Source of the DNA: Pseudidiomarina aquimaris
GTDB lineage: Bacteria > Pseudomonadota > Gammaproteobacteria > Enterobacterales > Alteromonadaceae
Assembly: GCF_003987395.1 (NCBI RefSeq)
Contig: NZ_PIPT01000001.1
Coordinates: 1-64,000 of the forward strand
Length of the DNA stretch: 64,000 nucleotides
Reading direction: 5' to 3'
This document shows, piece by piece, positions 6,976-15,774 of this stretch (its first letter is position 1; every line of letters begins with the position of its first letter). Made by a program: the position numbers and the translations under genes. The notes beneath the pieces were generated by a model, which saw only the letters and a list, made by a program, of their open reading frames with translations, was not told where the DNA came from and searched no databases.

Positions 6976-8277
6976 ATGCATAAAAAGTTAGTACTGTTGG
7001 TATTATTGGCTTGCGCAATTGGTATTTGGTTTGCAGCTGAGTGGCTGCGCGAAAATTCGCGTACCGAAGTGCAAGTGCAAATGAGCAAAACCCAGCAAGA
7101 CGAATGGTTTGTTGCCTACACCTTTGATGAAAGCGTAACCCAAGCGACGTTTGTGCGTAATCCGGATCATACCCGCATTGAGCGCTGGCGGCCTATTGAC
7201 AGCGACTACTACATTGGCGTGGATGCTGAGAGTAATCATGAGTATATTGCCCGCGTCGATGGTCAAGCGTTCAACAGCGTTGCCTTTGAACTCGAGCCCA
7301 CCTATGTAAGCCTGCGCAAAGACTACGCGCCGTTTTCACCCTTCAGCGATGGAGGGATGTCGTGGTATTCAGGTCGCTTCAAAGTTTGTCCACAAAGCTG
7401 CAGTAGCGCGTTGTGGTTTGATTACGCCTTTAGCATGGAAGCGCCGCTGAGTGACTTTGTCCGTCTACCTGAGCGCAGTAAACGTGGTGAATTGAATTGG
7501 CGCGAGTCGGCAAGTGACGGACAGGTCGTGTATGTAGGCCCGCAACAACCGGGCGAGCCCGCAGAACACGGGTTTGAAACTATTATTGATCCTATTTTGC
7601 CGACTTCATTAAAACAGCGCTTGCTGCGTGATGTACCGCCGCTTACCGAGTACTTTAACCAACGCATGCCACATTTGGCTGAGCGCCCCATGCTATTAGC
7701 CTCGTTTAGTCCCACCGATAATGGTCGCTATGGTTATCAAGGCGGCGTAATTGGTAATCAAATGGTGTTGCATTGGTATGGTCATAGCATGGCTGAGCGT
7801 ATTACTGCGCCGTATTTCGTTGAAGACACGCTATGGTTTGTGGCCCACGAGTTTGCCCATCTCTATCAGGCAGGGCAGTTTAGTAACGATTCTGCGTGGA
7901 TCCATGAGGGCGCTGCTGAGTACATGGCGCTGGAATATTTGCGCTCGATTCGTGCCAATTCGGTTTACCTAAACCACCGGGTAAGCAAAGCGAGTGAGCA
8001 ATGCCTCGCCAGTAACGATAGGTTTGAATTGCATTATGCCTGTGGGTTGCTTTGGGCGGCCGAAATCGATCAGAAGATCAAGCAAGAGTATCCGCACGGG
8101 TTGTTCTTCTTATGGTACATGTACGTGCAGGAGCTCAACGATAAGCCGCGCAGCGACCCATTAGAGCTCTATTTTGAACTGATGGCACAGCTTACCGGTG
8201 AAGAATTTGCTCAGCAGTTACGCAACCAGGTGGCGCAACGTTTTGCTCAGCTTGCCGCACAACAGACTGCACCCTAA
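6976..8277 (+). CDS. Membrane-anchored gluzincin-type zinc metallopeptidase
   Basis: The protein has 433 residues from ATG 6976, preceded by AGGTGTGGG; a TTG start at 6943 is possible but less likely. An N-terminal hydrophobic segment (about residues 4-22) anchors it with the rest in the periplasm. Residues 291-295 are HEFAH, and WIHEGAAEYM follows at about 308-317, giving HExxH plus a downstream Glu (E311), as in M1/M61-like gluzincins. The spacing between the second His and that Glu is 15 residues, shorter than the 18 of classical M1 aminopeptidases. The N-terminal domain is beta-rich, as in M61-type peptidases. Substrate unknown. Confidence 0.7.
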   Translation: MHKKLVLLVLLACAIGIWFAAEWLRENSRTEVQVQMSKTQQDEWFVAYTFDESVTQATFVRNPDHTRIERWRPIDSDYYIGVDAESNHEYIARVDGQAFNSVAFELEPTYVSLRKDYAPFSPFSDGGMSWYSGRFKVCPQSCSSALWFDYAFSMEAPLSDFVRLPERSKRGELNWRESASDGQVVYVGPQQPGEPAEHGFETIIDPILPTSLKQRLLRDVPPLTEYFNQRMPHLAERPMLLASFSPTDNGRYGYQGGVIGNQMVLHWYGHSMAERITAPYFVEDTLWFVAHEFAHLYQAGQFSNDSAWIHEGAAEYMALEYLRSIRANSVYLNHRVSKASEQCLASNDRFELHYACGLLWAAEIDQKIKQEYPHGLFFLWYMYVQELNDKPRSDPLELYFELMAQLTGEEFAQQLRNQVAQRFAQLAAQQTAP

Positions 8278-8348
8278 GCAAAAAATTGAACTTTTTGCCG
8301 CAAACTGCCATACCTATCAAGGTCTTTTTGCTTTGTTAGGAGCATTCT

Positions 8349-9260
8349 ATGAAGTTAATTCAAAATAGTTTACTGGCGGTTATGGCCGCCAGCGGATTAG
8401 CGGTTGCAACGCAAGCCATCGCTGACGACCATCAATTAAGCCAAGCACCTGGTTTTTACCGTATGAACGTTGGCGACTTTGTCGTTACGGCGTTAAACGA
8501 TGGCACCAGTGATATGGCGGCGCATAAGTTATTGCATTGGAACGAAGATAAAATTCGAGCAGCGCTGGCTGAGCACTTTATGGACTCGCCTGTCGAGGGC
8601 TCGATCAATGGCTTCTTGGTCGACACCGGTGCACAACAAATCCTGATTGATACCGGCATGGGGAAAGGGGTAAGTCCTAGTTTGGGTAAACTTACCACGC
8701 ATCTTGCCGCGGCAGGGTACACCCTTGAAGACATCGATGCGGTCTACATCACGCACTTTCATGGCGACCATGTTAGCGGTTTGGTCAACAACGGTGAGCG
8801 TGTCTTCCCTAACGCCAAAGTCTATGTACACGAGCGTGACGCTGACGCAGAGAGTGCGCAAGCCAAATACGCGCCTTACAGAGCAGCCGATGCGTTTGTG
8901 ACGTTTGCTGATGGCGAAAGTCCGCATGCGGGGATTAAAGTGAATCCAACGCCGGGGCATACACCAGGCCACAGTGTTTATCATGTTGAAAGCGGCGGAC
9001 AGACCATGGTGGTATGGGGCGATACTTTGCATGTCGCCGGTGTGCAGTTTGCGCACCCAGAGGTGACTATTCAGTATGATAGTGACCCAGATAAAGCGCG
9101 TGCACAGCGCTTGCAGTTATTTGAAATGATTGCGGAGAATGAGTACTGGGTGGCCGGTGCGCATATTGCCTTTCCGGGTATTGGCCGTCTGAAAAAAGAA
9201 AATGACGGATACCGTTGGGTACCCGCCAATTATACGACGCGTATTGAACAGCCTAAGTAA
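8349..9260 (+). CDS. Secreted MBL-fold metallo-hydrolase
   Basis: The protein has 303 residues with a signal peptide ending near ATQAIA (residue 25), so it should be periplasmic. The metal-binding motif HFHGDH is at residues 136-141, followed by a TPGHTPGHS segment and GDTLH, which supply the remaining metal ligands of the lactonase-like MBL group. Periplasmic relatives are annotated as MBL-fold hydrolases, some with lactonase activity; the substrate here is not evident. TTAGGAG precedes the ATG. It converges with azoR, whose stop lies six bases away, and may be transcribed alone. Confidence 0.85.
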   Translation: MKLIQNSLLAVMAASGLAVATQAIADDHQLSQAPGFYRMNVGDFVVTALNDGTSDMAAHKLLHWNEDKIRAALAEHFMDSPVEGSINGFLVDTGAQQILIDTGMGKGVSPSLGKLTTHLAAAGYTLEDIDAVYITHFHGDHVSGLVNNGERVFPNAKVYVHERDADAESAQAKYAPYRAADAFVTFADGESPHAGIKVNPTPGHTPGHSVYHVESGGQTMVVWGDTLHVAGVQFAHPEVTIQYDSDPDKARAQRLQLFEMIAENEYWVAGAHIAFPGIGRLKKENDGYRWVPANYTTRIEQPK

Positions 9261-9265
9261 AGAGC

Positions 9266-9826
9266 TTAAGCGAGTTCAGCAATGGCTTCGTCAGCAGCTT
9301 TCAAGGCCTGCTGGCGAGGCTCTTCACCAAGGTTAACACCTTCCGCACGAATGACCGTCACGTCAGTGATACCAATAAAGCCTAGGGCATTACGCAAGTA
9401 GCTTTCTTGATGGTCCATTGCCGCCGCAGCGCCTTCGCTGTAGATGCCGCCACGACCTGAGGCGATGTACACTTTCTTGCCGTTGAGCAAACCTTCAGCG
9501 CCTTGCTCGGTGTACTTAAAGGTCACGCCTGCTTTCAAAACGCGGTCAAACCAAGCTTTCAGTTGCGTTGGAATGGTGAAATTGTACATTGGTGCGCCAA
9601 TCACGATGGTATCGGCGGCGAACAATTCAGCCAGTAGCTCTTCAGTCAGTTCATTCTTTTCAGCTAACAACGCCTCGGCATCGAGGTGAGGTACTGGATT
9701 CGTGACCAAGTCACGGTACACCACAGTATCGTTCTCGCCTTGTACGCGTTCAACGATTTGCTTGCTGAGCTTGCGGCTGACCGATTGGTCGACAAAAAGT
9801 CCTGAATCTAAATGTAAAATCGTCAT
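9266..9826 (-). CDS. azoR: FMN-dependent NADH-azoreductase
   Basis: The protein has 186 residues of flavodoxin-like fold. The N-terminus (LHLDSGLFVDQSVSRKL) forms the FMN phosphate loop. GAPMYNFTIPTQLKAWFD and the GRGGIYSEG segment are typical AzoR flavin-contact motifs. The enzyme reduces quinones and azo compounds with NADH in the cytoplasm and protects against thiol and quinone stress. It is transcribed away from a LysR-family gene across a 143-base gap with two related inverted repeats, the usual layout of an azoR-type gene and its own regulator. Confidence 0.9.
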   Translation of the reverse strand: MTILHLDSGLFVDQSVSRKLSKQIVERVQGENDTVVYRDLVTNPVPHLDAEALLAEKNELTEELLAELFAADTIVIGAPMYNFTIPTQLKAWFDRVLKAGVTFKYTEQGAEGLLNGKKVYIASGRGGIYSEGAAAAMDHQESYLRNALGFIGITDVTVIRAEGVNLGEEPRQQALKAADEAIAELA

Positions 9827-9881
9827 AAAAAGTTCTCCGAATACATGTGCGCTGTAAATTAAGTTGCGTTTAGTCTAACAA

Positions 9882-9937
9882 GTTCCAAAAATGGTTGTAG
9901 ATGGCTATACTGGAAACATTCGTTCCATAAATGGAAC
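9882..9937. promoter_or_regulatory. Paired inverted repeats, probable LysR-type operator
   Basis: GTTCCATAAATGGAAC at 9922-9937 is a perfect 7-2-7 inverted repeat. A partial copy, GTTCCAAAAATGGT, lies at 9882-9895, 40 bases upstream and so about four helical turns away on the same face. LysR-type regulators bind such paired sites between divergent genes. Which gene is controlled is inferred from position. Confidence 0.55.
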
Positions 9938-9969
9938 ATCAATAAGGCTACTTCAAGGATAACGGCGTC

Positions 9970-10893
9970 ATGTCACTTCCGGATCTCACCAATTACCTCA
10001 TTTTTGCGCGGGTTGTGCAGGCCGGTAGCATCAGTGCGGGTGCCCGCGACTTAGGCATGCCGAAGTCGACGGTCAGTCGCCGTTTAACCGAACTCGAGGA
10101 AGAACAGGGGATTCGCTTGGTGCATCGCACACGACGCGGCCTTAAGCTGACCGACGTCGGGCAAGCGTTTTTGATACATTGTGAGGCGCTGGTGAGTGCG
10201 GCGGAAGCGGCGCAACAGGTGACCCAGCTGGTGCGCGAAACACCGCGAGGTACTGTGCACCTGAGTTCGCCTTATGCATTAAGCCAGAGTCTTTTGACCG
10301 AACTGCTGCCGCCATTTATGCAGGCTTACCCTGAGGTGGATGTGCACCTGATGGTCACCAATCGCCCAGTGAACTTGATTGACGAGGGCATTGATGTGGC
10401 GCTGCGGGTGCGTTCGAGTATTGAAGATTCGTCGTTGATTGCGCGGCCGCTCGCCGATTCACCGCTAACGTTGTATGGCGCGCCAAAACTTTTGCAAAGT
10501 CGCGGTGTACCGAAACATCCCTTAGATTTAATCGATTTTCCGCATCTTTCGCTGCACTACACCAGCGGGCGTTATGTCTACCAACTGAGTTCTGATGATG
10601 GCGATCAATTATCGATTACCTTCCAACCGCGTTTAGTCACCGACGACATGATTGTGTTGCGCGAAGCGGCCATTCAAGGCGAGGGCATTGTGGCGTTGCC
10701 GAACTATCTTTGCGCCGATGCGGTTGCGGCCGGCCAATTACAGCAAGTCTTGCCACAGTGGCAGTTGCCGGTAGGGGTCATGCACTTGGTCTATCCGCAT
10801 CGTCGCGGCTTATTGCCGGCAGTGCGGGTGCTGATTGATTACTTGGTCGAACATATTCCTGCGATCGCGCAACGTTCGTTATTGATCGGATAG
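9970..10893 (+). CDS. LysR-family transcriptional regulator, divergent from azoR
   Basis: The protein has 307 residues. The winged helix-turn-helix is at about residues 8-66 (GSISAGARDLGMPKSTVSR, then LVHRTRRGLKLTDVG), followed by the periplasmic-binding-like effector domain. The first residues (LPDLTNYLIFARVVQAGS) place it in the large AaeR/DmlR-like subgroup that often regulates a divergently transcribed oxidoreductase. The likely target is azoR, through the inverted repeats between them, and LysR regulators usually also repress themselves. The effector cannot be told from sequence. Confidence 0.85.
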   Translation: MSLPDLTNYLIFARVVQAGSISAGARDLGMPKSTVSRRLTELEEEQGIRLVHRTRRGLKLTDVGQAFLIHCEALVSAAEAAQQVTQLVRETPRGTVHLSSPYALSQSLLTELLPPFMQAYPEVDVHLMVTNRPVNLIDEGIDVALRVRSSIEDSSLIARPLADSPLTLYGAPKLLQSRGVPKHPLDLIDFPHLSLHYTSGRYVYQLSSDDGDQLSITFQPRLVTDDMIVLREAAIQGEGIVALPNYLCADAVAAGQLQQVLPQWQLPVGVMHLVYPHRRGLLPAVRVLIDYLVEHIPAIAQRSLLIG

Positions 10894-10946
10894 CCGATGC
10901 TCTCTACAATCATTTAAACAATCGTTTGAAAAAGAGCAGAACAACA

Positions 10947-12173
10947 ATGGATTTTCAACCCAGTGCCAAGACCTTAGATTATCGCAAACGACTGATTCAA
11001 TTTATAAAAGAAAACATCGAACCGATTGAATCGAATTATCATAAAGAGTGCCGCAGACTCAATCCTGACGCCGACTGGCGCAGTTGGGAAGTACCACCGG
11101 TGGTGGCAGAACTGAAAGCTAAAGCGCGCGAGGCAGGGTTATGGAATCTGTTTTTGCCTGATGCGGAGTTAGGGGCTGGCTTAAGCACTCTCGAATATGC
11201 GCCTCTGGCCGAAGTGATGGGCCATAGTTTACTCGCTCCGGAAATCTTTAACTGCAACGCACCCGATACAGGCAATATGGAAGTGCTTTACCATTTTGGT
11301 TCTGATCAGCAAAAACAGCAATGGCTGACGCCGCTGCTCAAGGGTGAGATCCGCTCGGTGTTCTGTATGACTGAACCCGACGTGGCGTCATCGGATGCCA
11401 CCAATATGCAAACCTCAATTGTGGCCGATGGTGACGAGGTTGTGATTAGTGGCCGTAAATGGTGGTCGACGGGCTTAGGCCATCCGGATGCGAAGTTCGC
11501 TATTGTGATGGGGTTAACCGACCCAGATGCGCCAAAACATCAGCGCCACTCGATGGTGTTAGTACCGCTCGACACCCCAGGGGTGACTATCGAGCGTATG
11601 TTGCCTGCCTTTGGTGAATATGACGCCCCCTATGGGCATGGCGAGGTTCTCTTTGAGCAGGTGCGCGTGCCGAAAGAGAACGTGATTGGTGGTTTGGGCG
11701 ATGGCTTCAAGATTGCCCAAGGGCGCCTTGGCCCTGGCCGTATCCATCATTGCATGCGTGCTTTAGGTGCAGCCGAGAAAGCCTTGCAACTGTTTATGAA
11801 GCGTGGCCAAGACCGCATCGCTTTTGGCAAGCCGCTGTTGCAACTGGGCGGTAATCTCGAACGTGTTGCCGACATGCGCATCGCCATTGACCAAGCGCGC
11901 TTACTGACCTTTTTCGCCGCATGGAAAATTGACGAAGTGGGCGCCATGAAAGCGCTCGCTGAAATTTCCGCGATTAAAGTTGTCGCCCCTAACGTGTTGC
12001 AGCAGGTGGTGGATGAGGCGATTCAGCTTTATGGCGGCGCTGGGGTGAGCCATGACGTGCCGTTGACGCAACTGTTTGCCGTTGCGCGGGCCTTGCGTAT
12101 CGCTGACGGTCCTGATGCCGTGCATCGTGCGACCATCGCAAAAGTTGAGTTAGCTAAGTACCGGGAGCGTTAA
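10947..12173 (+). CDS. Acyl-CoA dehydrogenase of the ACAD10/11 type
   Basis: The protein has 408 residues from ATG 10947; an upstream in-frame TTG adds seven residues and seems less likely. The three-domain fold is visible: an N-terminal helical domain, the FAD-binding middle segment (FCMTEPDVASSDATNMQTS, then ISGRKWWSTG) and the C-terminal helical domain with IQLYGGAGVSHDVPLTQLF. It starts a three-gene operon with an aminoglycoside-kinase-like phosphotransferase and a short-chain dehydrogenase. The phosphotransferase/ACAD pair is fused in animal ACAD10 and ACAD11, which act on 4-hydroxyacyl-CoAs through a phosphorylated intermediate. The same chemistry here is inference from that pairing. 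Confidence 0.85.
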   Translation: MDFQPSAKTLDYRKRLIQFIKENIEPIESNYHKECRRLNPDADWRSWEVPPVVAELKAKAREAGLWNLFLPDAELGAGLSTLEYAPLAEVMGHSLLAPEIFNCNAPDTGNMEVLYHFGSDQQKQQWLTPLLKGEIRSVFCMTEPDVASSDATNMQTSIVADGDEVVISGRKWWSTGLGHPDAKFAIVMGLTDPDAPKHQRHSMVLVPLDTPGVTIERMLPAFGEYDAPYGHGEVLFEQVRVPKENVIGGLGDGFKIAQGRLGPGRIHHCMRALGAAEKALQLFMKRGQDRIAFGKPLLQLGGNLERVADMRIAIDQARLLTFFAAWKIDEVGAMKALAEISAIKVVAPNVLQQVVDEAIQLYGGAGVSHDVPLTQLFAVARALRIADGPDAVHRATIAKVELAKYRER

Positions 12174-12174
12174 C

Positions 12175-13266
12175 ATGAGCCAGCATGAACTCGAAGATCG
12201 TGCTGGCAGAGTGCGCGAGGGTGAGGAAATTCATCGCGAGCGCTTAGCCGAGTACCTGAAACAGCAATTCCCACACCTTGAGGGTGATTTACGTATTACC
12301 CAATACAGTGGCGGTGCGTCGAACTGGACCTATCGCCTACAGTTTGCCAACGCCGACTGGATTTTGCGGCGTCCGCCAGCTGGCACCAAGGCCAAGTCGG
12401 CGCACGATATGGGCCGTGAGTACCGTTTACAAAAGGCGCTGGAGCCGGTGTTCCGCTACGTGCCGAAAATGCTGCACTACACCGATGATGAGAGCATTAT
12501 TGGTGCTGAGTTTTACGTTATGGAACGCGTCGCTGGAATCATTCCGCGTAAGAACTTGCCGCGTGGTCTTGAGCTCAGTGAAGCACAAACGCGTAAGCTC
12601 TGTGAAAATGCACTCGATTGTCTCATTGAACTGCACAGCATTGACATTAAAGCGCATGGCCTTGACCAACTAGCCAAGGGCGAGGGCTACACTGAGCGCC
12701 AAGTGCTCGGTTGGAATAAGCGCTATCGCCTCGCGAAAACGTGGAATGTACCGAAAAGCGAAAAAATCATGAATTGGCTCGAGCACAACATGCCGCAAAA
12801 CGAGCGACTGTGCATGACGCATAATGATTTTCGCTTTGACAATCTGGTTCTCGATGTTGATGACCCAACGCACATTATTGGCGTATTGGATTGGGAGCTG
12901 GCAACCATTGGTAATCCACTTATGGATGTCGGTAATAGTCTTGCTTATTGGATCCAAGCCGACGATGACGCCATTGCGCGTTCGACGCGACGTCAGCCCA
13001 CACATCTGAAGGGGATGCTCAGTCGCGACGAGGTCATTCGCTATTACTGCGAGCGTATGAACGTTGATGTCGCCGACTTTAGTTTCTACGAAGTCTTTGG
13101 TCTATTCCGTTTGAGTGTCATCGCTCAGCAAATCTATTACCGCTATCATCATAAGCAAACACGCAACAAAGCCTTCAAGAACTTTTGGTTCTTAGTGCAC
13201 TACTTGCACTGGCGTTGCCGCAAGATCATGCGCCAAGCCAATAAAAATAAAAAGGAAAAGTCATGA
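12175..13266 (+). CDS. APH-family phosphotransferase (ACAD10/11 kinase-like)
   Basis: The protein has 363 residues with a protein-kinase-like fold. It has a nucleotide loop (QYSGGASNWTYRL), the catalytic loop HNDFRFDNLVLD at about residues 217-228 and the metal-binding GVLDWELATIGNPLMDVG, all standard for the aminoglycoside phosphotransferase superfamily. In this genomic context members phosphorylate the 4-hydroxy group of acyl-CoAs so that an ACAD partner can eliminate phosphate; that assignment is by context. Its ATG follows the dehydrogenase stop by one base and its end overlaps the SDR start by four bases (ATGA), so the three genes form one translationally coupled operon. Confidence 0.85.
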   Translation: MSQHELEDRAGRVREGEEIHRERLAEYLKQQFPHLEGDLRITQYSGGASNWTYRLQFANADWILRRPPAGTKAKSAHDMGREYRLQKALEPVFRYVPKMLHYTDDESIIGAEFYVMERVAGIIPRKNLPRGLELSEAQTRKLCENALDCLIELHSIDIKAHGLDQLAKGEGYTERQVLGWNKRYRLAKTWNVPKSEKIMNWLEHNMPQNERLCMTHNDFRFDNLVLDVDDPTHIIGVLDWELATIGNPLMDVGNSLAYWIQADDDAIARSTRRQPTHLKGMLSRDEVIRYYCERMNVDVADFSFYEVFGLFRLSVIAQQIYYRYHHKQTRNKAFKNFWFLVHYLHWRCRKIMRQANKNKKEKS

Positions 13267-14027
13267 CGCATTCGCTAAGAAAAACCATTCTAATCACCGG
13301 CGCAAGCTCAGGTTTGGGCGAGGGCATGGCACGTGAATTTGCCGCCAAGGGGCGCAATCTAGCACTTTGCGCGCGGCGCACAGATCGCTTGGAACAACTT
13401 AAAAGCGAACTCGAAAGTAAGCACCCTGACTGTCGTATTCGTATCAAGGCACTCGACGTTAACAACCACGACCAAGTCTTCGAGGTGTTTAAGGCATTCA
13501 AAGCTGAGTTTGGGACAATCGATCGGGTGATCGTGAACGCCGGTATGGGCAAAGGTGCGTCATTGGGTACCGGTTACTTTTATGCCAATGTGCAAACTGC
13601 GCAAACCAACTTTGTGGCCGCGGTGGCGCAATGCGAAGCGGCACTCGAAATCTTCCGCGAGCAGAACGACGGGCATCTTGTCACCATCAGTTCGATTAGC
13701 GCATTACGCGGCATGCCGCGGGCGATGACGGTTTATGCAGCCACTAAAGCAGGTTTGTCTGCGCTGACGGAAGGCATTCGTGCTGACTTGATCAAGTCGC
13801 GCTCGCCGATTAAAACCAGTTGCATTATGCCCGGTTATATCCGTTCTGAAATTAACGAAAAAGTGAAGAACACGCCGTTTATGATCGACAACGAAAGCGG
13901 TTGTCGTTTGTTGGTGAAGGCTATCGAGAAAGAGCCAGTGAAAGCCTATGTACCGAGCTGGCCGTGGGCGCTTATCGGCTTTTTGATGAAGCGCCTCCCC
14001 TTAAAAATGGTGATGAAGCTCGGTTAA
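13263..14027 (+). CDS. Short-chain dehydrogenase/reductase (SDR)
   Basis: The protein has 254 residues. It has the Rossmann motif TGASSGLGEG near residue 13, NAGMGKG for adenine-ring stabilisation, and the catalytic Ser (SSIS) with YAATK. The residues after the Gly-rich loop (CARRTDRL) favour NADP. The C-terminus carries a hydrophobic stretch (PSWPWALIGFLMKRLP) typical of membrane-associated SDRs. As the third gene of the ACAD/phosphotransferase operon it probably oxidises or reduces a hydroxyacyl intermediate of the same pathway. Its stop overlaps the convergent downstream gene by four bases. Confidence 0.85.
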   Translation: MTHSLRKTILITGASSGLGEGMAREFAAKGRNLALCARRTDRLEQLKSELESKHPDCRIRIKALDVNNHDQVFEVFKAFKAEFGTIDRVIVNAGMGKGASLGTGYFYANVQTAQTNFVAAVAQCEAALEIFREQNDGHLVTISSISALRGMPRAMTVYAATKAGLSALTEGIRADLIKSRSPIKTSCIMPGYIRSEINEKVKNTPFMIDNESGCRLLVKAIEKEPVKAYVPSWPWALIGFLMKRLPLKMVMKLG

Positions 14028-14482
14028 TTTTCTAGCTTTTCGGTCCCACAATCATTGACCCGCTCAGTGGCTACGCTGAGCGTGGTCGCTGCACCCTCTG
14101 GCAACTCATAAACGAAGGAACTTGCCGCGACACTGAGGTCACCGCGCGATGCCTCATGTAAAATCACCAGACGACGATCTTCGAGAACAATGTCGATACA
14201 ACCCGCTGCCATTGGCGAAGTCGCCAAGCGTTGCCATTCTTGATTCACGAGTTTTTGTGCCCAGACTTCATAACCTTCCCATTTCGGATTAGCGCCACGC
14301 TGACATTGATAAACATAGATCTGCGCGGCGCTGTCGGCGGTCACCAAAGTTTCAATGGACTGGCAGTTCGCTACGGTCGGTGGATCGGGCTCGTAAACCG
14401 TCCACTGGTAAAACAGCACCGCAACAAACAGCACTGCGCAGGTGATAATGGCGGCTAAAAACCATAAACCGATGCGTTTCAT
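14024..14482 (-). CDS. Membrane-anchored hypothetical protein
   Basis: The protein has 152 residues with an N-terminal hydrophobic segment (about residues 5-27) and a periplasmic remainder. It contains four cysteines after the anchor (in NCQS, YQCQR, GCID and NDCG), suggesting two disulphides. No family is recognised. It lies downstream of the pirin gene on the same strand with an 11-base gap, so the two are probably cotranscribed. Nothing in the sequence tells its role. Confidence 0.6.
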   Translation of the reverse strand: MKRIGLWFLAAIITCAVLFVAVLFYQWTVYEPDPPTVANCQSIETLVTADSAAQIYVYQCQRGANPKWEGYEVWAQKLVNQEWQRLATSPMAAGCIDIVLEDRRLVILHEASRGDLSVAASSFVYELPEGAATTLSVATERVNDCGTEKLEN

Positions 14483-14493
14483 GGTGAGTCGTC

Positions 14494-15462
14494 CTATTCG
14501 TTTTTGAGTTTGGTGCCGGCTGGCAGCTCTGGCGCTAACAACCGTTCGCCCTTATAGCGCTGCACGTTGCCGAAACGTTCGTGGCCAGCATTCCATTGTT
14601 CTTGCGCTTGGCGAATTTGCGCAGCGTCGGCGCTGACGAAATTCCACCACATGAGCACCGGCTGTTCGAAGGCTTCGCCACCCAGCACCAGCACCACCGT
14701 ATCCGCTGCAAGTTCGAGGGTCACCTCACTGCGGCCCGCCCCGAGAAACAGCAGTTCATGCCGTTCCACAGTTTGATTCAAGGTGTCGAGGCGGCCTTCG
14801 ACGACATACAAACCATATTCATGTTCGGCGTTTAGCTGCAGTTCACCGACCGCAACCCGTGGCGATTTCAATTGCATGGCAAAAATCGGATGAAATTGAC
14901 GCGCGGGCGAAACCTGTCGGCGTTGACCGGCTTGATATTCCCCCATGATAAGGATTGCTTGGCATTCCCCCACGGCGAACGAGGGGAGGTTTTTATAATG
15001 GTCAAAGCAGGCTTCCGTGGTTTCTGCCGCCGGTGGCAGCGCCGCCCACAACTGCAGACCATGGAGTGGGTCGGTAACATGCTGTGCGGCAACTTCGGCA
15101 TGCGAGATACCCTTACCTGCAGTCATTAGATTAAGCTCGTTGGCGCGCAACGCTTGCTCATAGCCAAGGCTGTCTTGATGCAGCAGCTGACCGGAGAGTA
15201 ACCAGGTGATGGTTTGTAAGCCAATATGCGGATGCGGCGGCACATCAAACTGTTGGTAATCGGCCGGAGCGACAGGACCAAAATGATCGAGAAAGCACCA
15301 CGGGCCAATCATGCGCAAGTCGCGTTGGGGAATGCTGCGGAACACCCGCATTTTGGGCGTGAGCTGCCGTGTTAGAGCAGGCAGCACCTTCGCCTCACGG
15401 CGTGTGTGCGTAGATTCGCAGGGAGTAGGCTGGCTTTCACTGTCTGCTGGCGTACGTGTCAT
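14494..15462 (-). CDS. Pirin-family protein
   Basis: The protein has 322 residues. The N-terminal cupin carries the pirin signature (PHPHIGLQTITWLLSGQLLH, then SLGYEQALRANELNLMTAGKGISHAE), including the His and Glu residues that bind iron in characterised pirins. A second cupin domain fills the C-terminal half. Some bacterial pirins have quercetinase activity or regulate metabolic enzymes; the role here is not fixed by sequence. The first about 30 residues are polar and non-conserved, so the true start may be internal. Confidence 0.85.
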   Translation of the reverse strand: MTRTPADSESQPTPCESTHTRREAKVLPALTRQLTPKMRVFRSIPQRDLRMIGPWCFLDHFGPVAPADYQQFDVPPHPHIGLQTITWLLSGQLLHQDSLGYEQALRANELNLMTAGKGISHAEVAAQHVTDPLHGLQLWAALPPAAETTEACFDHYKNLPSFAVGECQAILIMGEYQAGQRRQVSPARQFHPIFAMQLKSPRVAVGELQLNAEHEYGLYVVEGRLDTLNQTVERHELLFLGAGRSEVTLELAADTVVLVLGGEAFEQPVLMWWNFVSADAAQIRQAQEQWNAGHERFGNVQRYKGERLLAPELPAGTKLKNE

Positions 15463-15594
15463 AGCGTTGCTTCCTGTTGCAAAACCTTCAGCGCAGTATG
15501 CCAGCGTTGCGGCGAAAGATCGATATTCGACTATACGCTGACTTTCTTCTTCGACTAAGATTGGTTAAGGTGAATCAATAACCTAGGAGCCACC

Positions 15595-15774
15595 ATGATC
15601 TATGCATTGATTTTAATTGTCATTGGTATAGCAGTAGCGCTGAGCGGTGTATGGGAACAGAACTTATTTACCATTATGCTCGGTGCTTTGTTAGAGGTAA
15701 TCGGTTGGGTTTGGTTTTTTATAAAATGGCGATCCGCTAAAAAAGAGGGGCAACTCGATAACAATGAAAAGTAG
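15595..15774 (+). CDS. Small two-span membrane protein
   Basis: This 59-residue frame starts at ATG 15595 after the strong ribosome site TAGGAG. It has two hydrophobic segments (about residues 3-19 and 27-44) and a charged C-terminus (SAKKEGQLDNNEK). It overlaps the next gene by 11 bases, which supports translation as the first gene of a short operon running into pxpABC. No family is recognised. Confidence 0.6.
   Translation: MIYALILIVIGIAVALSGVWEQNLFTIMLGALLEVIGWVWFFIKWRSAKKEGQLDNNEK

Noticed and set aside
8278-8298. AT-rich hairpin after the gluzincin gene as a terminator
   Set aside because: The stem is mostly A-T pairs with only one GC step, too weak to call.
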